Source of the DNA: an uncultured Neglectibacter sp.
Lineage (GTDB): Bacteria > Bacillota > Clostridia > Oscillospirales > Acutalibacteraceae
DNA: 32,591 nucleotides
Reading direction: 5' to 3'
Assembly: GCA_904374805.1 (NCBI GenBank)
Contig: CAJFEW010000017.1
Span: 1 to 32,591 of the forward strand
Below the pieces are notes generated by a model. That model searched no databases. It was given only the letters and a program-made list of their open reading frames with translations, and was not told the origin of the DNA. The number at the start of each line of letters is the position of its first letter. The first letter of the stretch is position 1. The translations under genes and the position numbers were made by a program. Positions 13,351-21,793 of the stretch are shown here, in pieces.

Positions 13351-14757
13351 ATGAACACAGACATTCTCATTATCGGCGCTGGGCCCGCGGGCATTTTCAC
13401 CGCCATGGAGCTGCTCCGTCAAGGCAGCCGTCAAAAAATCCTGCTGGTGGAAAAAGGCAAGGCCGTGGAGGAACGCCGCTGTCCGAAAGGGCAGACCGGT
13501 CGCTGCATGAACTGCAAACCCTACTGCCATATCACCACCGGTTTTTCCGGGGCAGGAGCTTTTTCCGATGGAAAGCTCTCTCTTTCCACCGAAGTGGGCG
13601 GCGACCTGCCCCAGCTCATTGGAGACGATTTGGCCCAATCCCTGCTTGCATATACAGACTCCATCTATTTGGAATTCGGTGCGGATTCCCACGTGGAAGG
13701 CGTCTCGGAAAAAGAGGCCGTTAAGGAAATCCGCAAAAGGGCCATTCAAACCGGTTTAAAGCTGGTGGACTGTCCCATCCGTCACCTGGGCACGGAGAAA
13801 GCCCAGGAAATTTACACGGCCATCGAGCGTTATCTGCTGGAAAACGGGGTGGAAATTCGTTTTGGCTGCGCCTGTACCGACCTGATTCTGCAGGATGGCG
13901 TATGTTTGGGCGCTTATTTGACAGAAGGGCAAACGGAATATTCCGTATTTGCCAAGCACACCATTGTGGCCGCCGGACGGCGTGGCGCCGACTGGTTTGA
14001 CAAACTCTGCGCCCAACACGGCATTGCCCACGCTCCGGGCACAGTGGACATTGGCGTGCGGGTGGAAGTGCGCAATGAGGTTATGGAGACAGTCAACAAT
14101 GTACTGTACGAGTCCAAGCTGATTGGGTATCCCAAACCCTTTAAAAACAAGGTGCGCACCTTTTGCCAAAATCCTGGAGGATTTGTCAGCCAAGAAAACT
14201 ACGACAACAACCTGGCTGTCGTCAACGGCCATTCCTACAAAGACAAAAAATCTTCCAACACCAACCTGGCCATTCTCTGCTCGCACAACTTTACGGAACC
14301 CTTCCACCAACCCATTGAGTACGCACAAAAAGTGGGAGAGCTCACCAATATGCTGGGAGCAGGGCACATTTTGGTGCAGCGCTACGGGGATATTCTAGAC
14401 GGCAAGCGCACCTGGCAGGAGGAGCTTTCCCGCTCCAACCTCAAGCCCACTTTGCCCGACGCTGTAGCAGGCGACATTACGGCAGCCATGCCCTACCGGG
14501 CCATGGTGAACATCCTCCATTTTATGCAGGCTGTAGACCACGTGGTGCCTGGCTTCGCAGCTGTGGAAACTTTGCTCTATTCCCCGGAACTGAAGTTCTA
14601 CAGCAACCGGGTGAAGATGGATGCGCAGTTAAACACCAGCGTCCCCAACCTCCACTGTCTGGGAGATTCCAGCGGATGGACCCGGGGCCTGATGATGGCA
14701 TCCGCCATGGGCGTGCTCATGGGCCGGCTTCTGGCGGCGGAATCTCCCACCGCTTAA
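13351..14757 (+). CDS. COG2509-like FAD-dependent dehydrogenase under a guanine riboswitch
   Basis: The product is 468 residues, with ATG 13351 behind GAAAGGTGG. Residues 4-35 form the FAD-binding dinucleotide fold ('DILIIGAGPAGIFTAMELLR', 'LLVEKG'). A Cys-containing segment follows ('GRCMNCKPYCHITTGFSGAG'), then 'FSDGKLSL' and a C-terminal FAD contact 'LGDSSGWTRGLMMASAMG'. This pattern belongs to uncharacterised FAD-dependent dehydrogenases (COG2509). The substrate is unknown. Its control by a guanine-type riboswitch links it to purine metabolism or salvage; oxidation or reduction of a purine-derived compound is a reasonable guess and nothing more. It is monocistronic, closed by a strong terminator. 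Confidence 0.88.
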   Translation: MNTDILIIGAGPAGIFTAMELLRQGSRQKILLVEKGKAVEERRCPKGQTGRCMNCKPYCHITTGFSGAGAFSDGKLSLSTEVGGDLPQLIGDDLAQSLLAYTDSIYLEFGADSHVEGVSEKEAVKEIRKRAIQTGLKLVDCPIRHLGTEKAQEIYTAIERYLLENGVEIRFGCACTDLILQDGVCLGAYLTEGQTEYSVFAKHTIVAAGRRGADWFDKLCAQHGIAHAPGTVDIGVRVEVRNEVMETVNNVLYESKLIGYPKPFKNKVRTFCQNPGGFVSQENYDNNLAVVNGHSYKDKKSSNTNLAILCSHNFTEPFHQPIEYAQKVGELTNMLGAGHILVQRYGDILDGKRTWQEELSRSNLKPTLPDAVAGDITAAMPYRAMVNILHFMQAVDHVVPGFAAVETLLYSPELKFYSNRVKMDAQLNTSVPNLHCLGDSSGWTRGLMMASAMGVLMGRLLAAESPTA

Positions 14758-14788
14758 ACGGCTGCCTCCTCTTTCCCAAAAAAGAAAA

Positions 14789-14826
14789 CGTGGGAACCCT
14801 TCCCCCGGGGGTTCCCACGTTTTTTT
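14789..14826 (+). terminator. Bidirectional terminator between the FAD dehydrogenase and the cis-prenyltransferase
   Basis: The 11-base arms CGTGGGAACCC/GGGTTCCCACG are followed by seven T on the plus strand and by a T-rich run on the minus strand, so it can also serve the convergent gene at 14940. Confidence 0.85.
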
Positions 14827-14939
14827 ATGCTGCAAGTATGGGAATACAAGTTGTGTTTTCCCTTGGAACCTGCTCACGCCAAGCATTCCCGGAAAAGGGT
14901 CGAACACGGGATCTGTGCCTTACCGGCCCGGACCAGCCC

Positions 14940-15581
14940 TTATCCCCCCAGCGTTATGTCCTGTCTCTGGTACCACTGCAGCGCTTGGAAAAAATCTTCC
15001 GGCTGAAAATCCGGCCACAGGCGGTCTACCACAAAAAAATCCGCGTACACAGATTGCACCGGCAAAAAACCGGACAACCGGCGCATGCCGCCCCAGCGGA
15101 TCACCAGATCCACCCGGGAAATGTCCCACGTGCGCAGCTGCTGGCGGATCCACTTGCGGCAGTTTCCCGGCCGGTCCATCTGGGCCAAATCCCATTCCCA
15201 TCCATAGTTTACCAAGAAGTTGACCCGCATTCCCCCACTGTTTCGGTCCTGTCGCACGGTGTACGGCAGCAGCTCCTTAGGAAACGCGGGGGCGTCTTTG
15301 TCCCCCACAACCAAAAGGGAGATGGGTTCCAAAGCAACACGTTCCACGGCTTCCACGCAAGCTCTCGAAAAAGCTTGCACCTGTTCCAGCGGCCGTCCGC
15401 AATTATCGGTGGTAAACCCGTAAAATGTCAGCTCCTGAACGCCTGCCTCCCGAGCCAGATGCAGCAGTTCCACGCCGGGCACAAGGCCATGCGCATATCC
15501 CTCTTGTTTGGCCAAACCCGCCTGTTTGGCCCATCGCCGGTTGCCGTCTGGAATGATCCCCACATGTTTTGGAATGCGCAT
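14940..15581 (-). CDS. Undecaprenyl diphosphate synthase-like cis-prenyltransferase (divergent)
   Basis: The product is 213 residues, with ATG 15581 behind GGGGAGGTG. It keeps the family core: 'HVGIIPDGNRRWAK' (catalytic Asp, usually MDGNGRWA), 'LTFYGFTTDNCGRP' (usually LYAFSTENWxRP) and 'VYADFFVVDRLWPDF'. It differs at the C-terminal active-site segment: 'IRWGGMRRLSGF' replaces the usual IRTGGExRxSNF, so the Glu that helps bind magnesium in characterised enzymes is Met here. It is also shorter than housekeeping UppS (about 240-250). It is probably a second, specialised paralogue that makes or modifies an isoprenoid chain. No cdsA or dxr neighbour, the usual uppS context, is present. Confidence 0.8.
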   Translation of the reverse strand: MRIPKHVGIIPDGNRRWAKQAGLAKQEGYAHGLVPGVELLHLAREAGVQELTFYGFTTDNCGRPLEQVQAFSRACVEAVERVALEPISLLVVGDKDAPAFPKELLPYTVRQDRNSGGMRVNFLVNYGWEWDLAQMDRPGNCRKWIRQQLRTWDISRVDLVIRWGGMRRLSGFLPVQSVYADFFVVDRLWPDFQPEDFFQALQWYQRQDITLGG

Positions 15582-15785
15582 TGTATCACCTCCCCTGCAG
15601 TATGTGTTCTCTCCCCAACAAGTATACACCTCCTTCCTGAAAAAAGACCAGCATTTCCAGCCGGGTCCCTCTCGACCTTTCCCCCTGCAATAACCCAAAA
15701 ACAAGCACTTGCACAATCACCTTACCCTGCTAAAAAGCAAAAAATCACTTTACACAAAAATAGATAAGGTTTTGTTCGCGTTTTC

Positions 15786-15976
15786 TTGTTTTATGGCAAG
15801 ATATTTGCTATAATAAGCCCACAGAGGCACGTAAGACTATAGAAAAAACTTGTATACCTCTGAAATGTCCATCATACAAAGAAAGCTAGGAATAAAAAAT
15901 TCCTTGCTCTACTTCTCCAATCTAGTTGGAGCTTGCATTTGTTTCACATGCGCCGGGAGCCATTACCTGCTCCCGG
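15786..15976 (+). promoter_or_regulatory. Promoter and structured leader of glgA
   Basis: TTGTTT (15786-15791), 17 bases and TATAAT (15809-15814). This implies a leader of about 185 bases before the glgA start. The leader contains hairpins TCCAA/TTGGA (15916-15930) and CCGGGAG/CTCCCGG (15953-15959, 15970-15976). The rest of 15582-16005 shows no separate gene. Confidence 0.65.
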
Positions 15977-16005
15977 ACGAAAGATATGGGAAAGGAAGGT
16001 TCGTT

Positions 16006-18138
16006 ATGGCTCGGAAAAAAGCAGATCCAGCAAAGAAGAAACCCACTCCAAAAAAGGCGGATGCCCCCACCGTAGAAAAGGAAGCGCCTGCCGCAGCAGT
16101 TCCCACCTCTCCGAAGGATTCGACCCCTGTTTCGCCTAAGGGGACGGCTCCCGCCAAAAAAGACAGTTCTCTCACGGCGGAAAAGACGACTCCTGCTCCG
16201 GCTGTGGAGAAACCCGCTTCGAAAAAGGAGACTCCCGCTCAGGGAACTGCTTCTCCCGCAGTGGAAAAGGCAGCTCCTGCTCCGGCTGTGGAAAAACCCG
16301 CTCCGAAAAAGGAAACTCCACCTCAGGAAACTACTTCTCCCGCAGTGAAAAAAGCCGCTCCTGCTCCGGCTGTGGAGAAACCCGCTTCGAAAAAGGAAAC
16401 TCCTCCTCAGGAAACTGCTTCTCCCGCAGTGGAAAAGGCCGCTTCTGCTCCGGCTGTGGAGAAACCCGCTTCGAAAAAGGAGACTCCCACTCAGGAAATT
16501 GCTTCTCCTGCAGTGGAAAAGGCAGCTCCTGCAAAGAAGGCGGCCGCTTCCAAAAAGGCTGCCACTCCGAAACCGAAGGCCGCACCGGCTGAGAAAGAAC
16601 CTGCTCCCGCGGAACAAGCAGGCCCGAAGGAGCCCGCTCCCGTCGCAGAGGAACCGGCAGGTGTGCAGGTGCTCTCGGAACTGCCCCGCCGCAGCGTAGC
16701 CTTTATTGGATCTGAGTGTCATCCCTTCGTCAAAACAGGAGGCTTAGGGGATGTGATGTATGCCCTGCCCCGGGAGCTGGTCCGCCTCAACTGCGATGTG
16801 CGGGTGATTTTGCCTCGTTACGCCTGCATTCCCCAGAAGTACCAGGACAAAATGGTCTACCGGGGTGAATTCTACATGGATGTGGGTAACACCGGCCGCC
16901 AGTACTATGTGGGTATTATGGAGTACATCTGCGACGGCGTAGTCTATGACTTTATCGACAACCAGGAGTTTTTCTCCTCCGGGAATCCCTATGTGAACCT
17001 GGTGGACGACATTCCCAAGTACTGTTTCTTCAGCAAGGCTGCTTTGGCCGCTTTGAACTTTATGAACTGGATTCCCGATGTGATCCACTGCCACGACTGG
17101 CAGGCCGCGCTGGTGCCCATCTACCTGCGCACCCTCTTTAAAAACTCTCCTGTGGGACATGCAAAATCGATCCTCACCATTCACAATCTCCGGTTCCAGG
17201 GAATCTACAACATTCCCACCATTCAATATTGGACCGGCTTGCCCAACGACGTGTTCAATATGGGCGCGCTGAAACAGGGCTGGGAAGACGCCAACATGTT
17301 CAAGGGCGGCCTGGCGTACGCAGACCGCATCACCACCGTCAGCGGCACCTACGCCCAGGAAATCCAAACCAGTGAGTACGGCGAGGGTTTGGAGGGGCAT
17401 CTGCGGTATCACAGCTACAAACTGCGGGGCATTGTCAACGGCATTGACTACGACATGTGGAACCCGGAAACCGACCCTGCCTTGGCGGTCAACTACGGGC
17501 TCTCCACAGTGTTGGAGCATAAAATGGAGAACAAGCTGGCTCTGCAAAAAGAGCTGGGCCTGGAGGAAAACCAGGACAAATTCGTGATCGGACTGATCTC
17601 CCGTTTGACGAACCAAAAGGGATTGGATCTGGTCAGCGCAGTGATTCCTCAGGTAATGGACGGCAACACCCAAGTGGTGATTTTGGGAACCGGCGACAAA
17701 GAGTTTGAGGACACGTTCCGCTATTACGAAGGCGCTTATAAGGGGCAGTTTGCCGCCTGTATTCAGTACGATGAATCTCGTGCACACCGCATTTACGCCG
17801 GTGCAGACGCACTGTTGGTGCCCTCCCGTTTTGAGCCCTGCGGCCTGACCCAGCTCAACGCCATGCACTACGGAACCCTGCCCATTGTGCGGGAAACCGG
17901 CGGCTTAAAGGACACTGTAGAGCCTTACAACACCTTCTCTGGCGATGGGAACGGCTTCACGTTCGACCGGTACGAATCCGGTCTGTTGCTGGACGCCATC
18001 AACCGAGCCAAGACATTGTACTTTACCAACCGCTATCACTGGGACGAGGTGGTCCAGCGGGATATGGCCAAAGACGTTTCCTGGGAGCATTCTGCAAAGC
18101 AGTACAAGGATCTATACCTGGAATTGACCCAATGGTAA
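16006..18138 (+). CDS. glgA: Glycogen synthase (ADP-glucose) with a Lys/Ala/Pro-rich repeat extension
   Basis: The product is 710 residues, with ATG 16006 behind GGAAAGGAAGG. Residues about 230-710 are a complete GT5 glycogen synthase: 'KTGGLGDV' (ADP-glucose Lys about residue 243), 'VIHCHDWQAALVP', 'TIHNLRFQG', 'GIVNGIDYDMWNP', 'ISRLTNQKG' and 'PSRFEPCGLTQLNAMHYG'. It transfers glucose from ADP-glucose to growing glycogen. Residues 1-225 are an added low-complexity tail, strongly basic at the start ('MARKKADPAKKK') and dominated by Lys, Ala, Pro, Glu and Thr, including four 28-residue repeats. Such tails resemble histone H1-like proteins and are not normal in GlgA, usually about 480 residues. 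No other glg gene is adjacent. Confidence 0.93.
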   Translation: MARKKADPAKKKPTPKKADAPTVEKEAPAAAVPTSPKDSTPVSPKGTAPAKKDSSLTAEKTTPAPAVEKPASKKETPAQGTASPAVEKAAPAPAVEKPAPKKETPPQETTSPAVKKAAPAPAVEKPASKKETPPQETASPAVEKAASAPAVEKPASKKETPTQEIASPAVEKAAPAKKAAASKKAATPKPKAAPAEKEPAPAEQAGPKEPAPVAEEPAGVQVLSELPRRSVAFIGSECHPFVKTGGLGDVMYALPRELVRLNCDVRVILPRYACIPQKYQDKMVYRGEFYMDVGNTGRQYYVGIMEYICDGVVYDFIDNQEFFSSGNPYVNLVDDIPKYCFFSKAALAALNFMNWIPDVIHCHDWQAALVPIYLRTLFKNSPVGHAKSILTIHNLRFQGIYNIPTIQYWTGLPNDVFNMGALKQGWEDANMFKGGLAYADRITTVSGTYAQEIQTSEYGEGLEGHLRYHSYKLRGIVNGIDYDMWNPETDPALAVNYGLSTVLEHKMENKLALQKELGLEENQDKFVIGLISRLTNQKGLDLVSAVIPQVMDGNTQVVILGTGDKEFEDTFRYYEGAYKGQFAACIQYDESRAHRIYAGADALLVPSRFEPCGLTQLNAMHYGTLPIVRETGGLKDTVEPYNTFSGDGNGFTFDRYESGLLLDAINRAKTLYFTNRYHWDEVVQRDMAKDVSWEHSAKQYKDLYLELTQW
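16195..16530 (+). repeat. Four 84-bp tandem repeats in the 5' part of glgA
   Basis: Units begin at 16195, 16279, 16363 and 16447. Each encodes 28 residues of the type APAVEKPASKKETP plus an ATS/PAVEKAAP half, with few differences between units. Confidence 0.92.
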
Positions 18139-18198
18139 ACCTCACCTAAGCTTGCGGGGCTCTCCTCTGCATCCCAAGCGGCATTGCATCACAGTAAA

Positions 18199-18236
18199 AC
18201 CGGCAGTTGGCCTTGACGGCCCCTGCCGGTTTTTTC
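18199..18236 (+). terminator. Terminator of glgA
   Basis: Arms ACCGGCAG/CTGCCGGT, with inner GGCC pairing, are followed by six T. Confidence 0.85.
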
Positions 18237-18255
18237 TGCATTCCATAGGGTCCAA

Positions 18256-18643
18256 CTAGGCAGCAGCTCTTGCAAGGTTTTTCCAACCAGGACTGAAAAG
18301 CTGCGCCCCGTTTTCATTCTCCTTTATCCGGAACGCCAAGGCCTGCACGCTGCAGAGAAACGTTTCTCCCTGCAGAACTTTGTCAGGCTTGAAAGAGATG
18401 GAAAGAAGATTGCCGCAGCGTCCACTCGCCCGTCTCCTCTTTTTCAAAGAGGTTCTCTTCGTAATAGAAGAAACACCGAAGCACGCCGGCAGCTGCTTGA
18501 GGCGCCAGATAAAACAGCCGGTTAGTGAGCTGGCCGCCTTCTTCCTTCACATCCAGATTGGCAAAGGGAATGCCCGGCACCCGGCCATCCTCTGCTTTGC
18601 CACCCCATGCCACATATTTTTCCAAAAGTTCTCGTTTGTCCAT
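18256..18643 (-). pseudogene. Unknown protein, probably frameshifted
   Basis: A frame from ATG 18643 encodes 86 residues ('MDKRELLEKYVAWGG', 'FANLDVKEEGGQLTNRLFYL', 'VLRCFFYYEE') and stops at 18383. A second frame then continues the coding character to 18256 ('LLSISFKPDKVLQGETFL', 'FRIKENENGAQLFSPGW'). A one-base shift near 18400-18412 would join them into a product of about 128 residues. It follows the XRE gene by 27 bases in the same direction, so the two are likely one operon. I do not recognise the family. It may be a genuine 86-residue protein instead. Confidence 0.45.
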
Positions 18644-18670
18644 AGAAACACCCTTTCCCTACTGCGTATC

Positions 18671-18907
18671 TTACTTGAAGACCATGTCGCCCTCCTCCCG
18701 CTCAATCCGCATGAAGGTGTCCATAGAAACACCTAGGATATAGGAGATTTTGCATACTACTTGAGCGGAGGGATTGCTTTTTCGTCCCGTTTCCAGATCG
18801 CGTATGTAGTGATCCGAACTGCCGGCCTGGCTTGCCAAGGACACTTGTGAAAGGTCGCGGCTTTTGCGTACCTCCCGAAGCTTTTTCCCGTCAAAGTTTG
18901 CCTCCAT
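18671..18907 (-). CDS. XRE-family transcriptional regulator
   Basis: The product is 78 residues, with ATG 18907 eight bases after AAGGAGG; an upstream GTG in frame is too close to that site. It is one helix-turn-helix domain: 'LREVRKSRDLSQVSLASQAG', 'SSDHYIRDLETGRKSNPSAQ' and 'VCKISYILGVSMDTFMRI'. The acidic C-terminal tail is short, so there is no separate sensor domain. It is the first gene of a likely two-gene operon with the 86-residue protein and probably controls that unit. From 18908 to 19172 I see no gene. Confidence 0.85.
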   Translation of the reverse strand: MEANFDGKKLREVRKSRDLSQVSLASQAGSSDHYIRDLETGRKSNPSAQVVCKISYILGVSMDTFMRIEREEGDMVFK

Positions 18908-19172
18908 TTTTCTCACCTCCTTTATACCAATGATAAAGGAAAATGAGGTGCATCAGTGAGTATCTATAGCTCCTATTTTATAAAAAATATTCGAAAAAGA
19001 TATTTAATACTCTCACTCTTCTTGAAAATCCTGCAGACAGAGATCCACAGCCTCTAAAAATCTATACGGGCCCGAAGTTTCTCTGCAGGCTTGCATTTCC
19101 CGGCAGCGTGCAGGGAACACCCCATCTCCGGATGGAGCGGAGAGAAAGGCCCTCCCCTCTGGAAACTCCCTA

Positions 19173-19201
19173 TTGAAAACTGACGGAAAAACCAGTAGAA
19201 T
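19173..19201 (+). promoter_or_regulatory. Promoter of the GH4 glycosidase gene
   Basis: TTGAAA (19173-19178), 17 bases and TAGAAT (19196-19201), ending 45 bases before the start codon. Confidence 0.7.
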
Positions 19202-19246
19202 GAGAGAAACCGGAAGACCCGGAAAAACAAAAAGGAGTTGTATTTT

Positions 19247-20569
19247 ATGCCGAAAATCACCTTTATGGGAGCGGGGAGCACTGTGTTTGCCCGCAATGTG
19301 TTGGGGGACTGCATGTGCACCCCCGCCCTGCGGGACAGTGAAATCGCCCTATACGATATTGATGCCCAGAGGCTGGAGGAAAGCTTTATCATCCTCAGCG
19401 CCATCAATCGGAACATCAACGAGGAACGTGCAAAAATCAGCACCTACTGTGGTGTGGAAAACCGGAAGGAAGCCCTGCGCGGCGCAGACTTTGTGGTGAA
19501 TGCCATTCAAGTTGGTTTCTACGAGCCCTGCACTGTCATTGACTTTGAAATCCCCAAAAAATATGGTTTGAGGCAAACCATTGCGGACACCTTAGGCATT
19601 GGCGGCATTATGCGCGGCCTGCGCACCATTCCCGTGCTGGCAGACTTTGCTCGGGATATGGAAGAGGTTTGCCCGGACGCATGGTTCCTAAATTACACCA
19701 ACCCCATGGCCATTTTGTCCGGTTACATGCAGCGGTACACTTCCATCAAAACCGTGGGCCTGTGCCACAGTGTGCAGGTCTGCTCGGAAGGCTTGCTGAA
19801 GTCTCTGGATATGGAAGACAAGCTGGAAGGCCGCAAGGAGCTGATCGCCGGCATCAACCACATGGGCTGGCTGCTGGAACTTCAGGATAAAGAGGGAAAT
19901 GACCTGTATCCGGAAATTCGGAAGAGAGCTGCCGAAAAGAACGCCTCTGAAAAACACAAGGACATGGTCCGCTTTGATTACATCCAAAACTTTGGCTACT
20001 ATTGTACAGAATCCAGCGAGCACAATGCGGAGTATAACCCCTTCTACATCAAGTCCAACTATCCGGAACTGATTGAAAAATTCAACATTCCCCTGGACGA
20101 ATATCCCCGCCGCTGTGTCAACCAAATCCAAGGCTGGAAAGAAGAGAAGGAAAACATTCTGAACAACGGCCAGGTCACCCATGAACGGTCCCGGGAATAC
20201 GCCTCCTACATTATGGAGGCCATGGTCACCGGGAACCCCTACAAAATCGGCGGCAATGTTCTCAACACAGGGTTGATCGACAACCTGCCCTCGGACGCCT
20301 GCGTAGAGGTGCCCTGTCTGGTGGACAATCGGGGCGTCCATCCCTGCCACGTGGGCAAATTGCCCTTGCAGCTGGCGGCCATGAACATGACCAACATCAA
20401 TGCCCAGTTGCTGACCATCCAGGCAGCTGTTACCAAGAAGCGGGAGGACATTTATATGGCGGCCATGCTGGAGCCCCACACCGCCGCCGAGCTCTCCATT
20501 GACGACATCAAAGCCATGGTGGACGAACTGATTGAGGCCCACGGGGACTATATGAAAGACTACCGGTAA
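19247..20569 (+). CDS. melA: GH4 alpha-galactosidase/alpha-glucosidase, MelA type
   Basis: The product is 440 residues, with ATG 19247 nine bases after AAAGGAG. It follows Escherichia coli MelA closely along its length: 'KITFMGAGSTVFARNVLGD' (NAD-binding), 'IQVGFYEPCTVIDFEI', 'QTIADTLGIGGIMR', 'GLCHSVQ' (metal-binding Cys about 173), 'AGINHM' (metal-binding His about 205) and 'YCTESSEHNAEYNP'. GH4 enzymes hydrolyse the glycosidic bond by an unusual NAD- and Mn-dependent oxidation-elimination route in the cytoplasm. MelA types act on unphosphorylated alpha-galactosides such as melibiose. No transporter or regulator is adjacent, so uptake must be encoded elsewhere. Substrate choice between galactoside and glucoside or galacturonide is not certain from sequence. 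Confidence 0.92.
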   Translation: MPKITFMGAGSTVFARNVLGDCMCTPALRDSEIALYDIDAQRLEESFIILSAINRNINEERAKISTYCGVENRKEALRGADFVVNAIQVGFYEPCTVIDFEIPKKYGLRQTIADTLGIGGIMRGLRTIPVLADFARDMEEVCPDAWFLNYTNPMAILSGYMQRYTSIKTVGLCHSVQVCSEGLLKSLDMEDKLEGRKELIAGINHMGWLLELQDKEGNDLYPEIRKRAAEKNASEKHKDMVRFDYIQNFGYYCTESSEHNAEYNPFYIKSNYPELIEKFNIPLDEYPRRCVNQIQGWKEEKENILNNGQVTHERSREYASYIMEAMVTGNPYKIGGNVLNTGLIDNLPSDACVEVPCLVDNRGVHPCHVGKLPLQLAAMNMTNINAQLLTIQAAVTKKREDIYMAAMLEPHTAAELSIDDIKAMVDELIEAHGDYMKDYR

Positions 20570-20637
20570 TACTCCCCATTTTCCCTACCGCCTCTTATGC
20601 AGGAAGTGCGCGCACCCCGAAACCAGAGATAGAACTT

Positions 20638-20678
20638 GAAAAGGAGAGATCGCCTCTGTGAGGTGATCTCTCCTTTTC
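20638..20678 (+). terminator. Long terminator hairpin after melA
   Basis: Nineteen-base arms (20638-20656 and 20660-20678, one G-U pair) with a three-base loop; the T-rich part lies within the 3' arm. It is symmetric, so it may work in both directions. The rest of 20570-20875 has no clear gene; a TTGACC at about 20766 may be a -35 box. Confidence 0.8.
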
Positions 20679-20875
20679 CGTGTTCGACAGCGATCCACGC
20701 AGCCTGTACATGGACCTGCTGGCGCCTGTTTTCTTTCCCAAATAGTCCCCTTTTTTCTCACATTCTCTTGACCTTATTGCTGTATGAGGGTTTGCAATGT
20801 GGGCAGTACTAAAGAGAGAAGTACCGTGTCCTTCTCAAAGCCCATTGGTTCCCTAGAGCAAGGAGGAATTGCAGA

Positions 20876-21715
20876 ATGGAAAAAATTAAGGTTGTGCAAT
20901 ACGGCTGCGGTAAAATGGCCAAGTATACCCTGCGTTATCTGTACGAGCACGGCGCACAAATTGTGGGCGCCATTGATGTGAATCCCCAGGTGGTGGGCAT
21001 GGATGTGGGCGATTACGCCGGGCTGGGTTTGAAAACCGGCGTGCTCATCTCCGACGATACAGACAAGGTGCTGGACGAATGCCAAGCAGACGTGGCGATT
21101 GTTACCCTGTTCAGCTTCATCGGCGACATCTACGACCATGTGGAGAAGTGCGTTCGCCGGGGTATCCATGTAATCACCACCTGCGAAGAAGCCATTTACC
21201 CTTGGACCACCGCCGCTGCACCGATCAATAAGTTGGATACCCTGGCCAAGGAGACCGGCTGCACCATCACCGGCTCCGGCATGCAGGATATCTTTTGGAT
21301 CAACATGGTGGCTATGGTCGCCAGCGGCTGCAACAAGATAGAGAAAATCAAAGGAACCTACAGCTACAATGTGGAAGACTATGGTCTGGCTTTGGAAAAA
21401 GCCCATGGCTGCGGCTTGACTCCAGAAGAATTCGAGGCCCAAATTGCTCACCCAGAAACCCTCCAGGGTATCACCGTTGAAGAGGAAACCATCGGCAAGG
21501 TGTACGGTCCTGACGACGGAGATCAGTGCGACTGGTGGATCACCGGCGAACCTAACACCGAGTTCCATGTGGTTAAACCCGCCACCGTGGAGCACACCTG
21601 TGCCACCGTGGTCAACCGTATTCCCAGCTTGCTCTGCGCCCCCGCAGGTTATGTCACCTGCGACCAGCTGGATCCCCTCTGCTATTTGACCTATCCCATG
21701 GAATATCACTTGTAA
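20876..21715 (+). CDS. DapB-like / diaminopentanoate dehydrogenase-like NAD(P) oxidoreductase
   Basis: The product is 279 residues, with ATG 20876 nine bases after AAGGAGG. It opens with a Rossmann fold ('[20 protein letters not shown]', '[18 protein letters not shown]') and has '[19 protein letters not shown]' and '[17 protein letters not shown]' in the positions of the dihydrodipicolinate reductase-like family that includes 2,4-diaminopentanoate dehydrogenase. It is shorter than that enzyme (about 340), mainly in the C-terminal half, but ends cleanly ('[18 protein letters not shown]'). The substrate is probably an amino or imino acid; it cannot be specified. It is a single-gene unit with its own terminator. 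Confidence 0.75.
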   Translation: MEKIKVVQYGCGKMAKYTLRYLYEHGAQIVGAIDVNPQVVGMDVGDYAGLGLKTGVLISDDTDKVLDECQADVAIVTLFSFIGDIYDHVEKCVRRGIHVITTCEEAIYPWTTAAAPINKLDTLAKETGCTITGSGMQDIFWINMVAMVASGCNKIEKIKGTYSYNVEDYGLALEKAHGCGLTPEEFEAQIAHPETLQGITVEEETIGKVYGPDDGDQCDWWITGEPNTEFHVVKPATVEHTCATVVNRIPSLLCAPAGYVTCDQLDPLCYLTYPMEYHL

Positions 21716-21731
21716 AGAATGGAACAACCAA

Positions 21732-21764
21732 GAAAAGGCGCCTCTCTGCGGGAGGCGCCTTTTC
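21732..21764 (+). terminator. Terminator of the DapB-like gene (bidirectional)
   Basis: Thirteen-base arms GAAAAGGCGCCTC and complement with a seven-base loop. The T stretch in the 3' arm on either strand lets it serve the convergent gene at 21794 too. Confidence 0.8.
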
Positions 21765-21793
21765 CCATTTTGGAGCCGAGCAAAGCCGTGGGC

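Noticed and set aside
14676-15767. 363-codon plus-strand frame over the cis-prenyltransferase
   Set aside because: The opposite strand has the conserved prenyltransferase motifs and a strong ribosome site; this frame reads through a terminator hairpin.
16195-16530. Possible CRISPR-like array from regular repeats
   Set aside because: The 84-bp units are contiguous, have no spacers and stay in frame within glgA.
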